A stretch of 64,000 nucleotides of DNA from Rhodothermaceae bacterium (lineage in GTDB: Bacteria > Bacteroidota > Rhodothermia > Rhodothermales > Bin80): assembly GCA_009838195.1 (NCBI GenBank), contig VXSC01000027.1, positions 1-64,000 of the forward strand, read 5' to 3'. Made by a program: the position numbers and the translations under genes. Positions 1 to 9,541 of the stretch are shown piece by piece. The notes under the pieces are model-generated. The model saw only the letters and a list, made by a program, of their open reading frames with translations. It was not told where the DNA came from and searched no databases. Positions within the stretch are counted from its first letter, which is position 1. The number at the start of each line of letters is the position of its first letter.

Positions 1-234
1 CGCACCGACAGGCATCGGCTTGAATCTGCAGGGGTCGGTGAGATACTAATGGAAAAAGAGGCTTTACCAAGAATGTTGCGGGTAGAGGTCGAGTCCTCCG
101 CAGAAAAAAGAATGGCAGTTCTAAAGTTTTCAAACGCCCTGTATTCTCTACCGACGGTCTTGACTTCTTGGATTTTGCCGTTGCATTGTTCATGGCAAAG
201 TGCGTGAACCAAATCGTATAGTACGCTACATATA
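1..234. other. Left-edge stretch without a convincing gene
   Basis: No gene can be called with confidence. In plus frame 2 the first 16 codons run to a TAA at 47-49 and end in alternating hydrophobic residues with a final Tyr, as at the last strand of an outer-membrane barrel, so this could be the tail of a gene lying mostly outside the window. Frame 1 is open to 207 but its composition is not protein-like. The rest is probably the promoter region of the secreted repeat protein that follows. Confidence 0.25.
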
Positions 235-3200
235 ATGATTATCGCAAGAGAGAACAATACAGATAAGGGTTCATTCTTCAAATGTGTAGGAGGTCCCAAT
301 ACCATACGTAGCCTAATGGCAAGTATCTTGGTGGTACTGGGGTCAGTGGGTGCGTTTACGCCTGTACAGGCACAGATTGAGGTGCTGCACAAGACCGTCG
401 CGATTGATCCTAGTACGCAGCTTCCGCATTCGGCTAATTCGCTACATCCCAGTGCTTTTCATACAGTGGCCGTAGACTTGCACGCCGAAAATGTCAAGAG
501 CTCCGTAGGAGGAGTATCAGGGGACGGAGTGTGCCGAGCTAGACTGGTGCCTGATTCCAATGAACCCTGCACGATCGCAATGAAAATGTACCCTTCGTCA
601 GACAGTTCGGAATTTGTGGACATTCAGTACGACGAGGGAAAAGTATTCGAGGCGGAGGACGGTAACTCTCTGTTCTTAGGTATATCAGCTCAATAAAGGT
701 TGTCTACCCAGTTCATTCCCAAGACGTCTTTAGGGGATGATCGCGAGGTGCGGATTGATCGTATCTGGCTGGCACCTTACTTTAACAATCAATTTTTGAC
801 CACGGCCCTGCCTCCTTCTGCCCCCCGGGATCTGGCGGTCTACATATATTCGGATAATGAAGGCGAACCGGGAGAGGTCCTGTTTTCAAAGGTGATTGAA
901 GATCCACGAGATTTTGCTAGTGTGACGAGCCTTGAGCTGGATTTCTTTGAATTGGACCTTTCAAACGAAGAGATCGGTGTCTTGCCGGATACCATCCACA
1001 TTGCGTATGGGAATGCAGGAAGCGACAACAATGTCCTAGTCCTAGGAGCGGCGCCCTACACAAAAGAAAACGTGTCGTACAGATACACGGGTTCATCATG
1101 GAAAGCACTGTGGAGTATCACTATTCAGGACGGGAGATCGTTTAACGAGACGGTGATCCCCATACGTGCTCGTTTCCGACTTGATAGCACGGATGGTTCC
1201 TTGCAATTTGCAGAGCAGGTCAAAGATCAATCTTTCCTTGAGGGACAGGCCATTACACCATTGATTTTGCCGGAAGCCACGGGAGGTGAATCATCGATCA
1301 GTTACTCCCTAGTGCCCGGGCTGCCCGCTGGATTGAGTTTTGACTCTTCAACTCGAACCATTCGTGGAACGCCGACGGAAGTTACTGTTACGCCTGTAGC
1401 CTACACATACACGGCAACTGATGCAGGCGGGAACACCGTCAGTTTGCAGTTTACGATTGAAATTAATTCATCGTCGGGTGGAGTAGTAGACATTCAGTAC
1501 GACGAAGGAGAGGCATTCACGACAGATGACGGTACAGATCTATTTGCAAGTACACCGGCTGAATCACAAATGTCCACACGGTTCATCCCCAAGGTATCTT
1601 CGGAGGACAATCGAGAGGTACGGATTGATCGTATTTGGCTGGCGCCTTACTTTGATAATCAGTTTGGGAACACGAACTTGCCTTCTTCTGCTCCCCGAGA
1701 CCTGACCGTCTACATATATTCGGATCAAGGAGGTAGACCGGGGGAGGTCTTGTTTTCAAAGGTAATTGACGATCCAAGAGCCTTTGCCGGTGTGACGAGT
1801 CTTGAGCTGGACTTCTTTGAATTGGACCTTTCAAACGAAGGGATCGGTGTCTTGCCGGATACCATTCACATTGCATACGGGAATGCAGGAAGCGACGACA
1901 ATCTTCTGTCTATAGGAGCAGCGCGCTACGCTACGGAAAACGTGTCGCACCTATACCTGAATGGTCGGTGGAGAGAATTCTGGACCATAACTCTTAGTGA
2001 CGGGAGCACGTATAACGAGGCGATGATCCCTATACGTGCTCGTTTCCGACTCGGTAGCATGGAGGGTTCTTTGCAATTTGTGCAGCAGATCAAAGATCAA
2101 TCCTTTTTGGAGGGACAGGCCATTACACCATTGATTTTGCCGGAGGCCACAGGAGGTGAATCGCCGATCAGTTACTCCCTCATGCCTGGGCTGCCCGCCG
2201 GATTGAGCTTTGACTCTTCGACCCGAACCATTCGGGGAACGCCTAAGGAAGTTATCGCTGCGCCCGTAACCTACACATACACGGCAACCGATGCAGGCGG
2301 GAATACCGCCAGTTTGCAGTTTATGATTGAAATTTATTCTATACCAGATGGCGTGGAGATCGTGGACATTCAGTACGATGAGGGAGAGGCATTTCACACA
2401 AGCAACGGGGGGCATCTGTTTCTTTTGCTGTCGTCCCCACCAATAATGTCTACTCGGTTCATCCCTAAGGCATCTCCGGACGATGATCGAGAGGTGTGGG
2501 TTGACCGTATCTGGCTGGCGCCTTACTATGACAATCAGTTTTGGAATACAGACTTGCCTTCTTCTGCGCCCCGAGATCTGACCGTCTACATATATTCGGA
2601 TGATGAGGGCGAACCGGGGGAGATCTTGTTTTCAAAGGTGGTCGACGATCCAAGAGCTTTCGCCAAGGTAACGAACTTTGATCTGGATTTCTTTGAATTG
2701 GATCTTTCAAAAGAAGGAATCGGTGTCTTGCCGGATGTTATCCATATTGCATACGGGGATGCAGGAAGCGACGACAATATTCTGTCCTTAGGACCAGCAC
2801 CCTACACGAAAGAAAACGTATCACATCTATCTTGGAATGGTAGTAGATGGATAGAACTATGGGACATAGATGTTACTACTGTAGGGGTAGGGTTTGACGA
2901 TACCGTGATTCCCATACGTGCTCGGTTTCGACTTCATGGAAGTTCTCCTGTGCAAGTCAGGCAGCAAGCGACATTGCCAGAAGCGTTCGTAGTACACGGC
3001 AATTATCCAAATCCTTTTCAGAAATCAACATACTTGCAGTTTGATCTTCCCGCGTCTGCCCGCGTGACCGTAGAGGTCATAGACATGTTAGGACGGCGGG
3101 TGTTGACGGTTCCCCCGATAGAATTAGCTGCGGGGTGGGGAAAGCAGATCGAGGTGGATGGACAATCGCTTCCCTCTGGACACTACTTGTACCGTATAGT

Positions 3201-3258
3201 GATGTACTCGGAGACGGGCAACTCAACACAAACGGGTCAATTCGTACATTTCCGGTAG
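235..3258 (+). pseudogene. Secreted tandem-repeat protein with T9SS sorting domain, interrupted by an in-frame TAA
   Basis: One reading frame spans the whole interval but is broken by TAA at 694-696. The N-terminal part has a signal peptide ending near ...PVQAQ. Three repeats of a roughly 190-residue beta-rich unit start at VDIQYDEG (616, 1486 and 2362). The first two are followed by a putative-Ig/cadherin-like module (about 1200-1470 and 2070-2335, with PAGLSFD and YTYTATDAGG). The end is a type A T9SS sorting domain with NYPNPF, DMLGRRV and GHYLYR motifs, so the product would be exported by Sec, crossed by T9SS and anchored or released at the surface. At the break, unit 1 aligns with unit 2 residue for residue, and the stop replaces one residue. 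A TTG at 700 could restart translation but would lack a signal peptide. The function of the repeat unit is unknown. I favour a recent nonsense mutation; sequencing error or readthrough is possible. Confidence 0.7.
616..2940 (+). repeat. Three in-frame tandem repeats within the T9SS protein
   Basis: Units start at 616, 1486 and 2362, giving periods of 870 and 876 bp. Each begins with VDIQYDEG and carries FIPK, DRIWLAPY, SAPRDL, VYIYSD, GVLPD and PIRARFRL landmarks. Units 1 and 2 include the Ig-like module; unit 3 lacks it and runs into the sorting domain. DNA identity is high enough that recombination between units could change the copy number. Confidence 0.85.
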
Positions 3259-3744
3259 CTCAAGCTGTACACGTCTGCTAGGTATCCAGCGTGCCCTGAA
3301 CTTCAGTCGTTCAGAGTGGAGGCAAGTTTGCAATTTCTGTAATGTGTTGACTGATTTCTCCCATTAATTTGGGGTTTCGCCCTACTTTATCAATTGGAGC
3401 ATAGTAGAGCTATGGGCTTCTGACATTTCCGTTTGAGGGGCATTTTTTGGGGATAAAGGGCATTTACGACTCCCCAACATTCTAGGCGGTCTTGTGTCGG
3501 AGGATTCGAACAAACATGAAATTTGTTGGAGTGAATACACAGGTATGCGAGAAAGATCTTGTAAAACAAATAGCTGAGCACCACAACCAGAAGCAAACAA
3601 AACCTCTCCCAGAAGATCCTTAAACAGGGATTGTCAAATTCCAGGAACTATCAGATCACCGAAATCAGGTTAAGTGTTGCTGATAAATAATTAGCGGACG
3701 CTGCGCACTCCCGAACTGAACCATTTTTGAATTCTGCAGATTAT
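3259..3744. other. Intergenic region between convergent genes
   Basis: About 490 bp between the T9SS protein (plus) and hemG (minus). A small inverted repeat, CTGAAC (3296-3301) and GTTCAG (3309-3314), lies just after the T9SS gene and could form a weak hairpin, but no T-run follows. Short open frames on the minus strand (3382-3600) have no recognisable motif or ribosome binding site. I see no RNA gene or mobile-element end. Confidence 0.4.
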
Positions 3745-5079
3745 CTAGTTGACGATCTGATCTGCCGCATGGATTCCATTGCGAATACAATCAGGAATGC
3801 CCACACCATCCAGGTAATTTCCCGCGAGATAAAGGCCGGAATGGGAGCTTGTAATCTCACGGACTTTCTTGATTCGCCCGACATGCCCAAGTGTATATTG
3901 GGGCAATGCAGCATGAAAACGGTGAATCCTGGTGAATAGGGGATCTGCTGTAATCCCCAGCGCCTGTTCCATCTCTTCACATGCCTGTGAGAGAATAACT
4001 GTGTCGGTCATCTTCGTGTCCCGTAAATAGAGTCTGAACAGTAAATGACCAGCGGGTGCACGTCCTGCGAGCTTGATCGCACTCCAGGTGCAAGCGGCCA
4101 CAGAAGTAACTTGATCGGAGGCAACCAGATGACCATATCCTCTGAGCGGCCTGAGGACATCTGTCTGAGAATAGGCCAAGTGAACCATCGTACCTGCACG
4201 ATATGGGATTTGGTGAAGGAGTTCGGCTAATTCTGGAATCGCTGACTGGGTGATCGCCGCCGCATTCTGGGCCGGTACGGCTAGAATGATGTCGGTAGCC
4301 GACAGGGGAGCATGCCCGGTGGTGCTGACCTTCCAGTGCGTACCTATTTTTGTGATGGCGGTAGCCTTGTGTCCAAAGTGGATGTTGTCTTCGTTGACCA
4401 TGGTCAGGGCGGTGATCAAAGAGGATAGTCCATCTGGAAGACTTAGGAGTGGAGAGGTGGGCTCCTGAACGGGTATTCGGCCAACTCCGAGGAGGACGCT
4501 GCCATACTTTGATTCGAGGTTCATCATATGTGGCAGGAGTGCCTTCATACTGAGCTCGTCGGCACGTCCCCCGGCAAGTCCTCCAAGGAGGGGCTCGATC
4601 AGGCCAAAGAAGGCTTCTGGGCCAAACCGCCTGATGAAGAAGTCTTGAATCGATTCATCTGTCTCATCCGTTCGAGGCGGGAGCAGAAATTCCGCAAGTA
4701 CGCGCAGCTTTCCCCGAAGGCTGATCAGTGGAGAGCTGAGGAGCGGCCAAAGCCGGCCCGGTACCAGCCCACTCATCCCCTCCGGGACCGGATACAATCT
4801 GCACCCTCGTCGCAGGTAGGCTCCTCGCTGATCTTTGTTTGTCTCTTGAAGAGCAAGTCCCAGAGCCTTGCACAGCCGTATCGCCTCAGGCTTTCGAGCC
4901 AGAAATACATCCGGCCCGTGCTCCATCAGGAAGCCGTTAAATTGTTCGGTATGGATGCATCCTCCCAGTCGGTCACTCTGCTCCAGGAGTATGATCTCTG
5001 GGGGATTGGGAGTTTGGCGCAGTGCCCAGGCAGCACTCAATCCCGTAATGCCACCCCCGATGATGACGACCCGGGTCAT
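3745..5079 (-). CDS. hemG: Coproporphyrinogen III / protoporphyrinogen IX oxidase (HemY-type, FAD)
   Basis: FAD-dependent oxidase that aromatises the porphyrinogen ring. The N-terminus has the dinucleotide-binding signature VVIIGGGITGLSAAWAL, and the C-terminus has the FAD-contacting GLYLAGNYLDGVGIPDC typical of the HemY family. The length of 444 residues is usual. It is the last gene of the haem cluster, and its ATG overlaps the hemH stop by 4 nt. Because hemQ is in the same cluster, the likely substrate is coproporphyrinogen III (CgoX role) rather than protoporphyrinogen IX; that is inferred from context, since both activities occur in this family. Confidence 0.92.
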   Translation of the reverse strand: MTRVVIIGGGITGLSAAWALRQTPNPPEIILLEQSDRLGGCIHTEQFNGFLMEHGPDVFLARKPEAIRLCKALGLALQETNKDQRGAYLRRGCRLYPVPEGMSGLVPGRLWPLLSSPLISLRGKLRVLAEFLLPPRTDETDESIQDFFIRRFGPEAFFGLIEPLLGGLAGGRADELSMKALLPHMMNLESKYGSVLLGVGRIPVQEPTSPLLSLPDGLSSLITALTMVNEDNIHFGHKATAITKIGTHWKVSTTGHAPLSATDIILAVPAQNAAAITQSAIPELAELLHQIPYRAGTMVHLAYSQTDVLRPLRGYGHLVASDQVTSVAACTWSAIKLAGRAPAGHLLFRLYLRDTKMTDTVILSQACEEMEQALGITADPLFTRIHRFHAALPQYTLGHVGRIKKVREITSSHSGLYLAGNYLDGVGIPDCIRNGIHAADQIVN

Positions 5080-6044
5080 GTGGCCAGCCAGCCAGCACCC
5101 ACAGCTTGTTTGCGGATCAACTTTGCCAGGGTCTCAACAAAAAGGGGATCACTATTGAGCGAGGGAGGGCGCTCCAGACGCATATCGTGTTCTTCCGCAA
5201 CAGCCTGTGCCTCAATGTCAATATCGTAGAGCACCTCTACGTGATCAGACACAAAACCCACAGGAACGCTGACCACATTCCGAATCCCCTTGTTGGCTAA
5301 CTCAACCAGATAATCTTCCAGTTGCGGTCCGAGCCATGGCTCGGGACTCCGCCCCTCGGACTGGTAACACCCAGACCACTGATCTGGCGTTAGTCCGGCT
5401 ACTTTTGCAACCAGCGCAGCAGTTTCGTAGCATTGAGTGGGGTATGGATCATTTTCTTTCAAAATTCGTGTGGGCAGGCTGTGAGCGCTGAAGATCACGT
5501 GCACACTGGCTCGGTCCTCTTCAGGAAATCGCTCCAGACCAATGTGGACCCGTTTGGCGAATGCGTCAATCAGGCCCGGATCGTCATGATAGCTCTGGAT
5601 ATGGGAAAAATCAATCTGGCCACGATAGAAGTTGAGTCCCGCGTCTATTTTTTTCTGATACTTCGCAATGCTCATCCGACTGTACTGGGGCGCAAGGACC
5701 ATACTAACGGACCGGGTAATTCCGTCCTGGATCATGTCACCGACCGTTTCTTCAATCCATGGAGCCCAGTGGCGCATCCCCAGGTAGGGTTTGAAGTACG
5801 TGGGCTCATTGGGTGGATTCAGAAGATCCGTTACAGCGCGGGTCGTTTCGATGGTCAAGTCCAAAAGTGGAGAGGAGCCACCAATCAACCGGTAATTGCG
5901 TGTAATTTCTTCGATCAGTGCCGTTGATGTTGTCCGGCCGGCACGAATATCGGCCAGATAGCCCGGTATATCCTCCAGGCGATCCGGACCCCCATAGGCC
6001 ATAAACAAAATACCAATTGGGTTTTCAGGATTAACCATGGTCAT
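5076..6044 (-). CDS. hemH: Ferrochelatase (coproporphyrin or protoporphyrin)
   Basis: Inserts Fe2+ into the porphyrin in the last or next-to-last step of haem synthesis. The 322-residue length fits a single-domain enzyme. The catalytic region FSAHSLP holds the metal-binding His, and the C-terminal half has GFVSDHVEVLYDID with the acidic residues that complete the site. Its start lies inside the last codons of hemE and its stop overlaps hemG. With HemQ encoded nearby the likely product is coprohaem III (CpfC activity). An ATG two codons downstream (6038) is an alternative start. Confidence 0.93.
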   Translation of the reverse strand: MTMVNPENPIGILFMAYGGPDRLEDIPGYLADIRAGRTTSTALIEEITRNYRLIGGSSPLLDLTIETTRAVTDLLNPPNEPTYFKPYLGMRHWAPWIEETVGDMIQDGITRSVSMVLAPQYSRMSIAKYQKKIDAGLNFYRGQIDFSHIQSYHDDPGLIDAFAKRVHIGLERFPEEDRASVHVIFSAHSLPTRILKENDPYPTQCYETAALVAKVAGLTPDQWSGCYQSEGRSPEPWLGPQLEDYLVELANKGIRNVVSVPVGFVSDHVEVLYDIDIEAQAVAEEHDMRLERPPSLNSDPLFVETLAKLIRKQAVGAGWLAT

Positions 6045-7059
6045 AGCTGTGTACGTAGTCCACCAGTCGCGCTACATTTTCAACCGGCGTTTCTGGCAGG
6101 ATTCCGTGTCCAAGATTAAAGATATGGCCTGGCTGCCCCGCAATGCGCTGCATCACATCCTGGGCATGGGGGATCAGCTCGCGCCATGGCCCGAGTAGGG
6201 TGCAGGGGTCTAAATTTCCCATGATGGGCTTTTGTACCAGCCGTTGTGCTTCATCAATGGGGATACGCCAGTCAACTCCGATCACGTGACCACCCGCCGC
6301 TGCAATCAAGTCCAGATAGGTGCCAGTATTCGTGCTGAAGTGAATCACCGGAGCCTTCTCCCCGATGGTTGAAAGCACACGATGGCTGTAGGGCTTAACG
6401 TAGCGCTCATAATCATACCGGCTGAGTGCTCCGACCCATGAGTCAAAGAGCTGTACACAGTGCACCCCGGCACGGATTTGTGCATTGAGGTAGTCGATGG
6501 TCAAGCCGGAGAGTTTGGCCATGAGACGGTCCCAGGCCGCGGGCTCGCTGTACATGAACGCTTTCGTGTGTGCAAACGTGCGTGTGGCTCCCCCTTCGAT
6601 CGCATAGCTGGCCATGGTGAAAGGGGCACCTGCGAATCCAATCAGGGCCAGATTATGTGCGTCCAGCTCAGGACGGACGATTTTGATTGCCTCCAGCGTC
6701 GGGGCCATGGCTTCTTGGGCAGGCGGAACCCCCAGCATATCGATAGCTTTGGGTGTTCGAAGTGGGTTCTGAATGGAGGGGCCATGGCCTGGTACAAACG
6801 AGAGGTCAAGCCCCATACCCGCCAGGGGTGGCAGAATATCTGAAAAAATGATTGCCGCATCCAGCTCAAAATGCTTCAAGGGGAGGAGGGTAATTTCGGC
6901 GGCAATTGCAGGCGTAGTCAGGGCGGATTCCATCGAATACTGACGACGCAGTGCACGATAGTCAGGCAGATATCGGCCAGCCTGTCGCATGATCCAGATG
7001 GGGGTGCAGTCGACCGCCTTCCCATGGCATGCAGCCAGAAATCGCTCACGTCCAGTCAT
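6031..7059 (-). CDS. hemE: Uroporphyrinogen III decarboxylase
   Basis: Removes four carboxyl groups from uroporphyrinogen III to give coproporphyrinogen III. The N-terminal signature PIWIMRQAGRYLPDYRALR contains the substrate-binding Arg residues. FNLGHGILPETPVENV near the C-terminus is the second family signature. At 342 residues it has the usual length. It follows hemQ by 30 nt and overlaps hemH by 14 nt, so it is probably co-transcribed and coupled to hemH. Confidence 0.95.
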   Translation of the reverse strand: MTGRERFLAACHGKAVDCTPIWIMRQAGRYLPDYRALRRQYSMESALTTPAIAAEITLLPLKHFELDAAIIFSDILPPLAGMGLDLSFVPGHGPSIQNPLRTPKAIDMLGVPPAQEAMAPTLEAIKIVRPELDAHNLALIGFAGAPFTMASYAIEGGATRTFAHTKAFMYSEPAAWDRLMAKLSGLTIDYLNAQIRAGVHCVQLFDSWVGALSRYDYERYVKPYSHRVLSTIGEKAPVIHFSTNTGTYLDLIAAAGGHVIGVDWRIPIDEAQRLVQKPIMGNLDPCTLLGPWRELIPHAQDVMQRIAGQPGHIFNLGHGILPETPVENVARLVDYVHSYDHG

Positions 7060-7089
7060 GGGACAAAGGTGTTGGGAGCTCTATGACGG

Positions 7090-7827
7090 TCAGGAGGAAG
7101 ATTGCCAGAGCGTATATCCGACAAAGAAGGGCCCGAGGCTGCTCAAGTACCGTGAGGTTTGCTGCGTCTTGCGCATCCGTTCAATAATTGCAGACAGGGG
7201 ATGTAAATCCTTACTCAGAAGCCCGACCACAAAATCATTGTCGTTTTGATCGAGTCCATGGCAGGCAAGGCGAATGTCATGAGCATGATCGCTTCGTCCG
7301 TATGCGCGACCAATTCCACCGTGCTCCATAAGGATTTTCCGACGCTCGTCTGTGCTCAAGTGTTCAAAATCACCCGAACGACGAAGCGGATACCAGATCG
7401 CCCATGGCCAGGAAGGATTACACACATACCGTCTGGGGCGTTCAAACAGGGTTTCAATCAGGTCGTTTTCGTATCCAATCGCGTAGGTGCGACCGATCAT
7501 CGTCCAGTCGGGGCGGCATTGCAGGCGAGAAAAATCGCTATCGTGCAGGAAGGATTGGAGCTCAGTCAAAAAAAACCGGGGATCTTCAGAGACGGTCAGC
7601 AAGCCAATCCCTTTGGGATCATGGAGACTGGAATACAATGCACCACAGAACCCGGTTTTTTCCATCACTCTGACTAGGGTTTGGGGTTTCGCATTCAGCC
7701 CTGTGAAGACTAACAGTTGCATATACAGTCGGCCATCATGGTAAATGGGACGATCAGAACGCTCATCCTTCCCCTTTTCTCGAAGGTCAACTCCAGAGGT
7801 CCGATTCTCCTGTATATTGATAGCCAT
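7090..7827 (-). CDS. hemQ: Coprohaem decarboxylase HemQ/ChdC (chlorite dismutase family)
   Basis: Converts coprohaem III to haem b by two oxidative decarboxylations. The fold-defining C-terminal half matches HemQ: WYPLRR with the candidate catalytic Tyr (Y146), EHGGIGRAYG with the candidate proximal haem His (H169), and a C-terminal GPFFVGYTLW. The chlorite-detoxifying branch of the family normally has a distal Arg and no such Tyr, so ChdC is the better call. hemB's TAA directly abuts its ATG. About 25 N-terminal residues look disordered. Its place between hemB and hemE, together with hemG and hemH, indicates a coproporphyrin-dependent pathway. Confidence 0.85.
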   Translation of the reverse strand: MAINIQENRTSGVDLREKGKDERSDRPIYHDGRLYMQLLVFTGLNAKPQTLVRVMEKTGFCGALYSSLHDPKGIGLLTVSEDPRFFLTELQSFLHDSDFSRLQCRPDWTMIGRTYAIGYENDLIETLFERPRRYVCNPSWPWAIWYPLRRSGDFEHLSTDERRKILMEHGGIGRAYGRSDHAHDIRLACHGLDQNDNDFVVGLLSKDLHPLSAIIERMRKTQQTSRYLSSLGPFFVGYTLWQSSS

Positions 7828-8814
7828 TTACTGGGTGGGTTGATTTAGCAAGCGTGCCGCTTCCAGTGCATGGTAGGTAATGATACTTTGGGCACCGGCC
7901 CGGCGGATACTGGTGAGGACTTCGAGAATTGCGGCGGATTCATCAACATAGTTTTGCATGGCAGCGGCTTTCAGCATGGAATACTCCCCGCTTACATTAT
8001 AAGCCACCAGCGGCACTTCGGGCCACCGGTCTCGGGCTTGACGAATTACATCAAGATAGGCTAGTGCAGGTTTGATCATAACCATATCTGCTCCTTCCTC
8101 TATATCCATGGCGATTTCCCGCAAGGCTTCCCGTGCGTTGCAGGGATCCATCTGATGGGTTTTTCGATCTCCAAATTGGGGTGCTCCACCTGCTGCATCA
8201 CGGAACGGCCCATAGAATGCAGATGCATATTTCGCACTGTAGGAGAGAATGGATACATCTTGATGGGCCGCAGAATCCAGCATCTCTCGGATTGCACTCA
8301 CCTGGTGATCCATCATTCCACTTGGCGCGACAATGTCTGCTCCGCTGTCTGCATGAATGCGGGCCATCTCGGCCAGTAGGGGCAGAGTGGCATCGTTGGA
8401 CAACTTGCCATCGTGGATCACTCCGCAGTGTCCGTGTGAGGTGTAGGAGCAGAGGCATACATCGGTAATGAGTACTAGGTCTAGCCCAGCGTTCTTGATA
8501 GCTCGAAGGGTATCCGGTATGACTCCCGAGGGGGACAGGGCGTGGGTCCCAGTCGCATCCTTGGACTCAGGGATCCCGAAAAGAAGAATGCCGCTCGCTC
8601 CCGCCTCTTCTGCCTCTTGTGCCGCTCGAAGAGCACCATCTATGGTATACCGGAATTGATTCGGCATCCCTTTGATCGGGCCGGCTTGTTCTCGTGTGAC
8701 AAAAATGGGATAGATAAAATCTGCCGGAGACAATCGGGTCTCCCGCACCATTCGTCGTATAGCACCGGTGGCGCGCAGGCGTCTTGGACGTCTATGTTTG
8801 TTAGGTTTATTCAA
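7828..8814 (-). CDS. hemB: Delta-aminolevulinic acid dehydratase (porphobilinogen synthase)
   Basis: Condenses two 5-aminolevulinate molecules to porphobilinogen. Visible features are the three-Cys zinc site in VCLCSYTSHGHCG, which marks a zinc-dependent form, and the two active-site lysines in YSAKYASAFYGPFRD and VMIKPALAYLD. The length of 328 residues is normal. The start overlaps the hemD end by 8 nt and the stop abuts hemQ, so it sits inside the haem operon. Confidence 0.95.
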   Translation of the reverse strand: MNKPNKHRRPRRLRATGAIRRMVRETRLSPADFIYPIFVTREQAGPIKGMPNQFRYTIDGALRAAQEAEEAGASGILLFGIPESKDATGTHALSPSGVIPDTLRAIKNAGLDLVLITDVCLCSYTSHGHCGVIHDGKLSNDATLPLLAEMARIHADSGADIVAPSGMMDHQVSAIREMLDSAAHQDVSILSYSAKYASAFYGPFRDAAGGAPQFGDRKTHQMDPCNAREALREIAMDIEEGADMVMIKPALAYLDVIRQARDRWPEVPLVAYNVSGEYSMLKAAAMQNYVDESAAILEVLTSIRRAGAQSIITYHALEAARLLNQPTQ

Positions 8815-9541
8815 AGTATTCTTCCAAGGCGGCTACGAGGCCTTCAGTGGTATATGTTTTCGCTACGATGGCAACCTTGAATCCGGCATCCGCTGCCACC
8901 TGGGCTGTAATTGGGCCGATACAGGCTGCAGTTACAGGGATTTTGGGATCTGGAGAAACAGCAACGAAGCCCTCAACGGTTGATCCACTAGTAAAGGTAA
9001 CGGCATCTGCGCCGTCTGCAAGTGCAGCGTACGCAGCATCTGGAGGGTGGTTCACATGGGTTTCGTATGCAGTCACGAGGGTAACCTTCGCTCCCCCAGC
9101 ACGCAACAGTTCTACTAGAGTGGGGCGGGCTTTAGAAGCGCGTAGCAGTAGGATTGATTGGTCCTGAACAGACCCCAAGCCAGATGCAAGAGCTTCCGCG
9201 ACATACTCAGATGGGACAAAATCCGGCGTGACACCGCGGGATTTAAGTGCTGCAGCAGTGGCGGGCCCAATCGCTGCAACGCGTACCGAGTCGGGCCAGG
9301 GATGCTGCAGATGTTGCCACGTGTGCGTAACCCCATTCACGCTGGTGAAGAGAACGCGGTCGAACGTGGCTAACTCGTTGAGTGCCTGCTGTAAAGGCTT
9401 GGGATTTGGTGCGGGTTCAATACGGATGGTTGGGAACTCCACGATCGTGGCTCCCCGTACCTCAAGCATCCGGCGCATTGTGCCGGACTGATGTACTGGG
9501 CGCGTAACCGCAATCCGTTTCCCGGCAAGAGGGCTATTCAC
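8807..9541 (-). CDS. hemD: Uroporphyrinogen III synthase
   Basis: Closes and inverts ring D of hydroxymethylbilane. The two-lobed Rossmann-like fold is suggested by KRIAVTRP at the start, DRVLFTSVNGV, AAIGPATAAAL, DAVTFTSGSTVEGF and CIGPITAQVA. The family is weakly conserved, so position between hemC and hemB is strong support. I chose the GTG at 9541 because GGAGG precedes it at a suitable distance and the codon overlaps the hemC stop (GTGAATAG). The open frame extends to another GTG at 9562. Confidence 0.87.
   Translation of the reverse strand: MNSPLAGKRIAVTRPVHQSGTMRRMLEVRGATIVEFPTIRIEPAPNPKPLQQALNELATFDRVLFTSVNGVTHTWQHLQHPWPDSVRVAAIGPATAAALKSRGVTPDFVPSEYVAEALASGLGSVQDQSILLLRASKARPTLVELLRAGGAKVTLVTAYETHVNHPPDAAYAALADGADAVTFTSGSTVEGFVAVSPDPKIPVTAACIGPITAQVAADAGFKVAIVAKTYTTEGLVAALEEYFE

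Noticed and set aside
1951-2415. A 154-residue frame antisense to the T9SS repeat protein
   Set aside because: Lies fully within a well-supported coding repeat; its likeness to other antisense frames follows from the repeats.
616-2940. Long tandem repeat considered as a mobile element or CRISPR-like array
   Set aside because: The period is about 870 bp, in frame and protein coding, with no short repeats, terminal inverted repeats or transposase.
3495-3520. TTCGAATCCTCC-like stretch on the minus strand suggesting a tRNA T-arm
   Set aside because: Flanking bases do not form a T-stem or acceptor stem, and no cloverleaf can be drawn.
3382-3600. Minus-strand open frames of about 70 residues in the hemG downstream gap
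   Set aside because: Two overlapping frames, neither with recognisable motifs or a ribosome binding site.
4528-5229. A 233-residue plus-strand frame antisense to hemG/hemH
   Set aside because: Covered on the other strand by clearly conserved haem genes.
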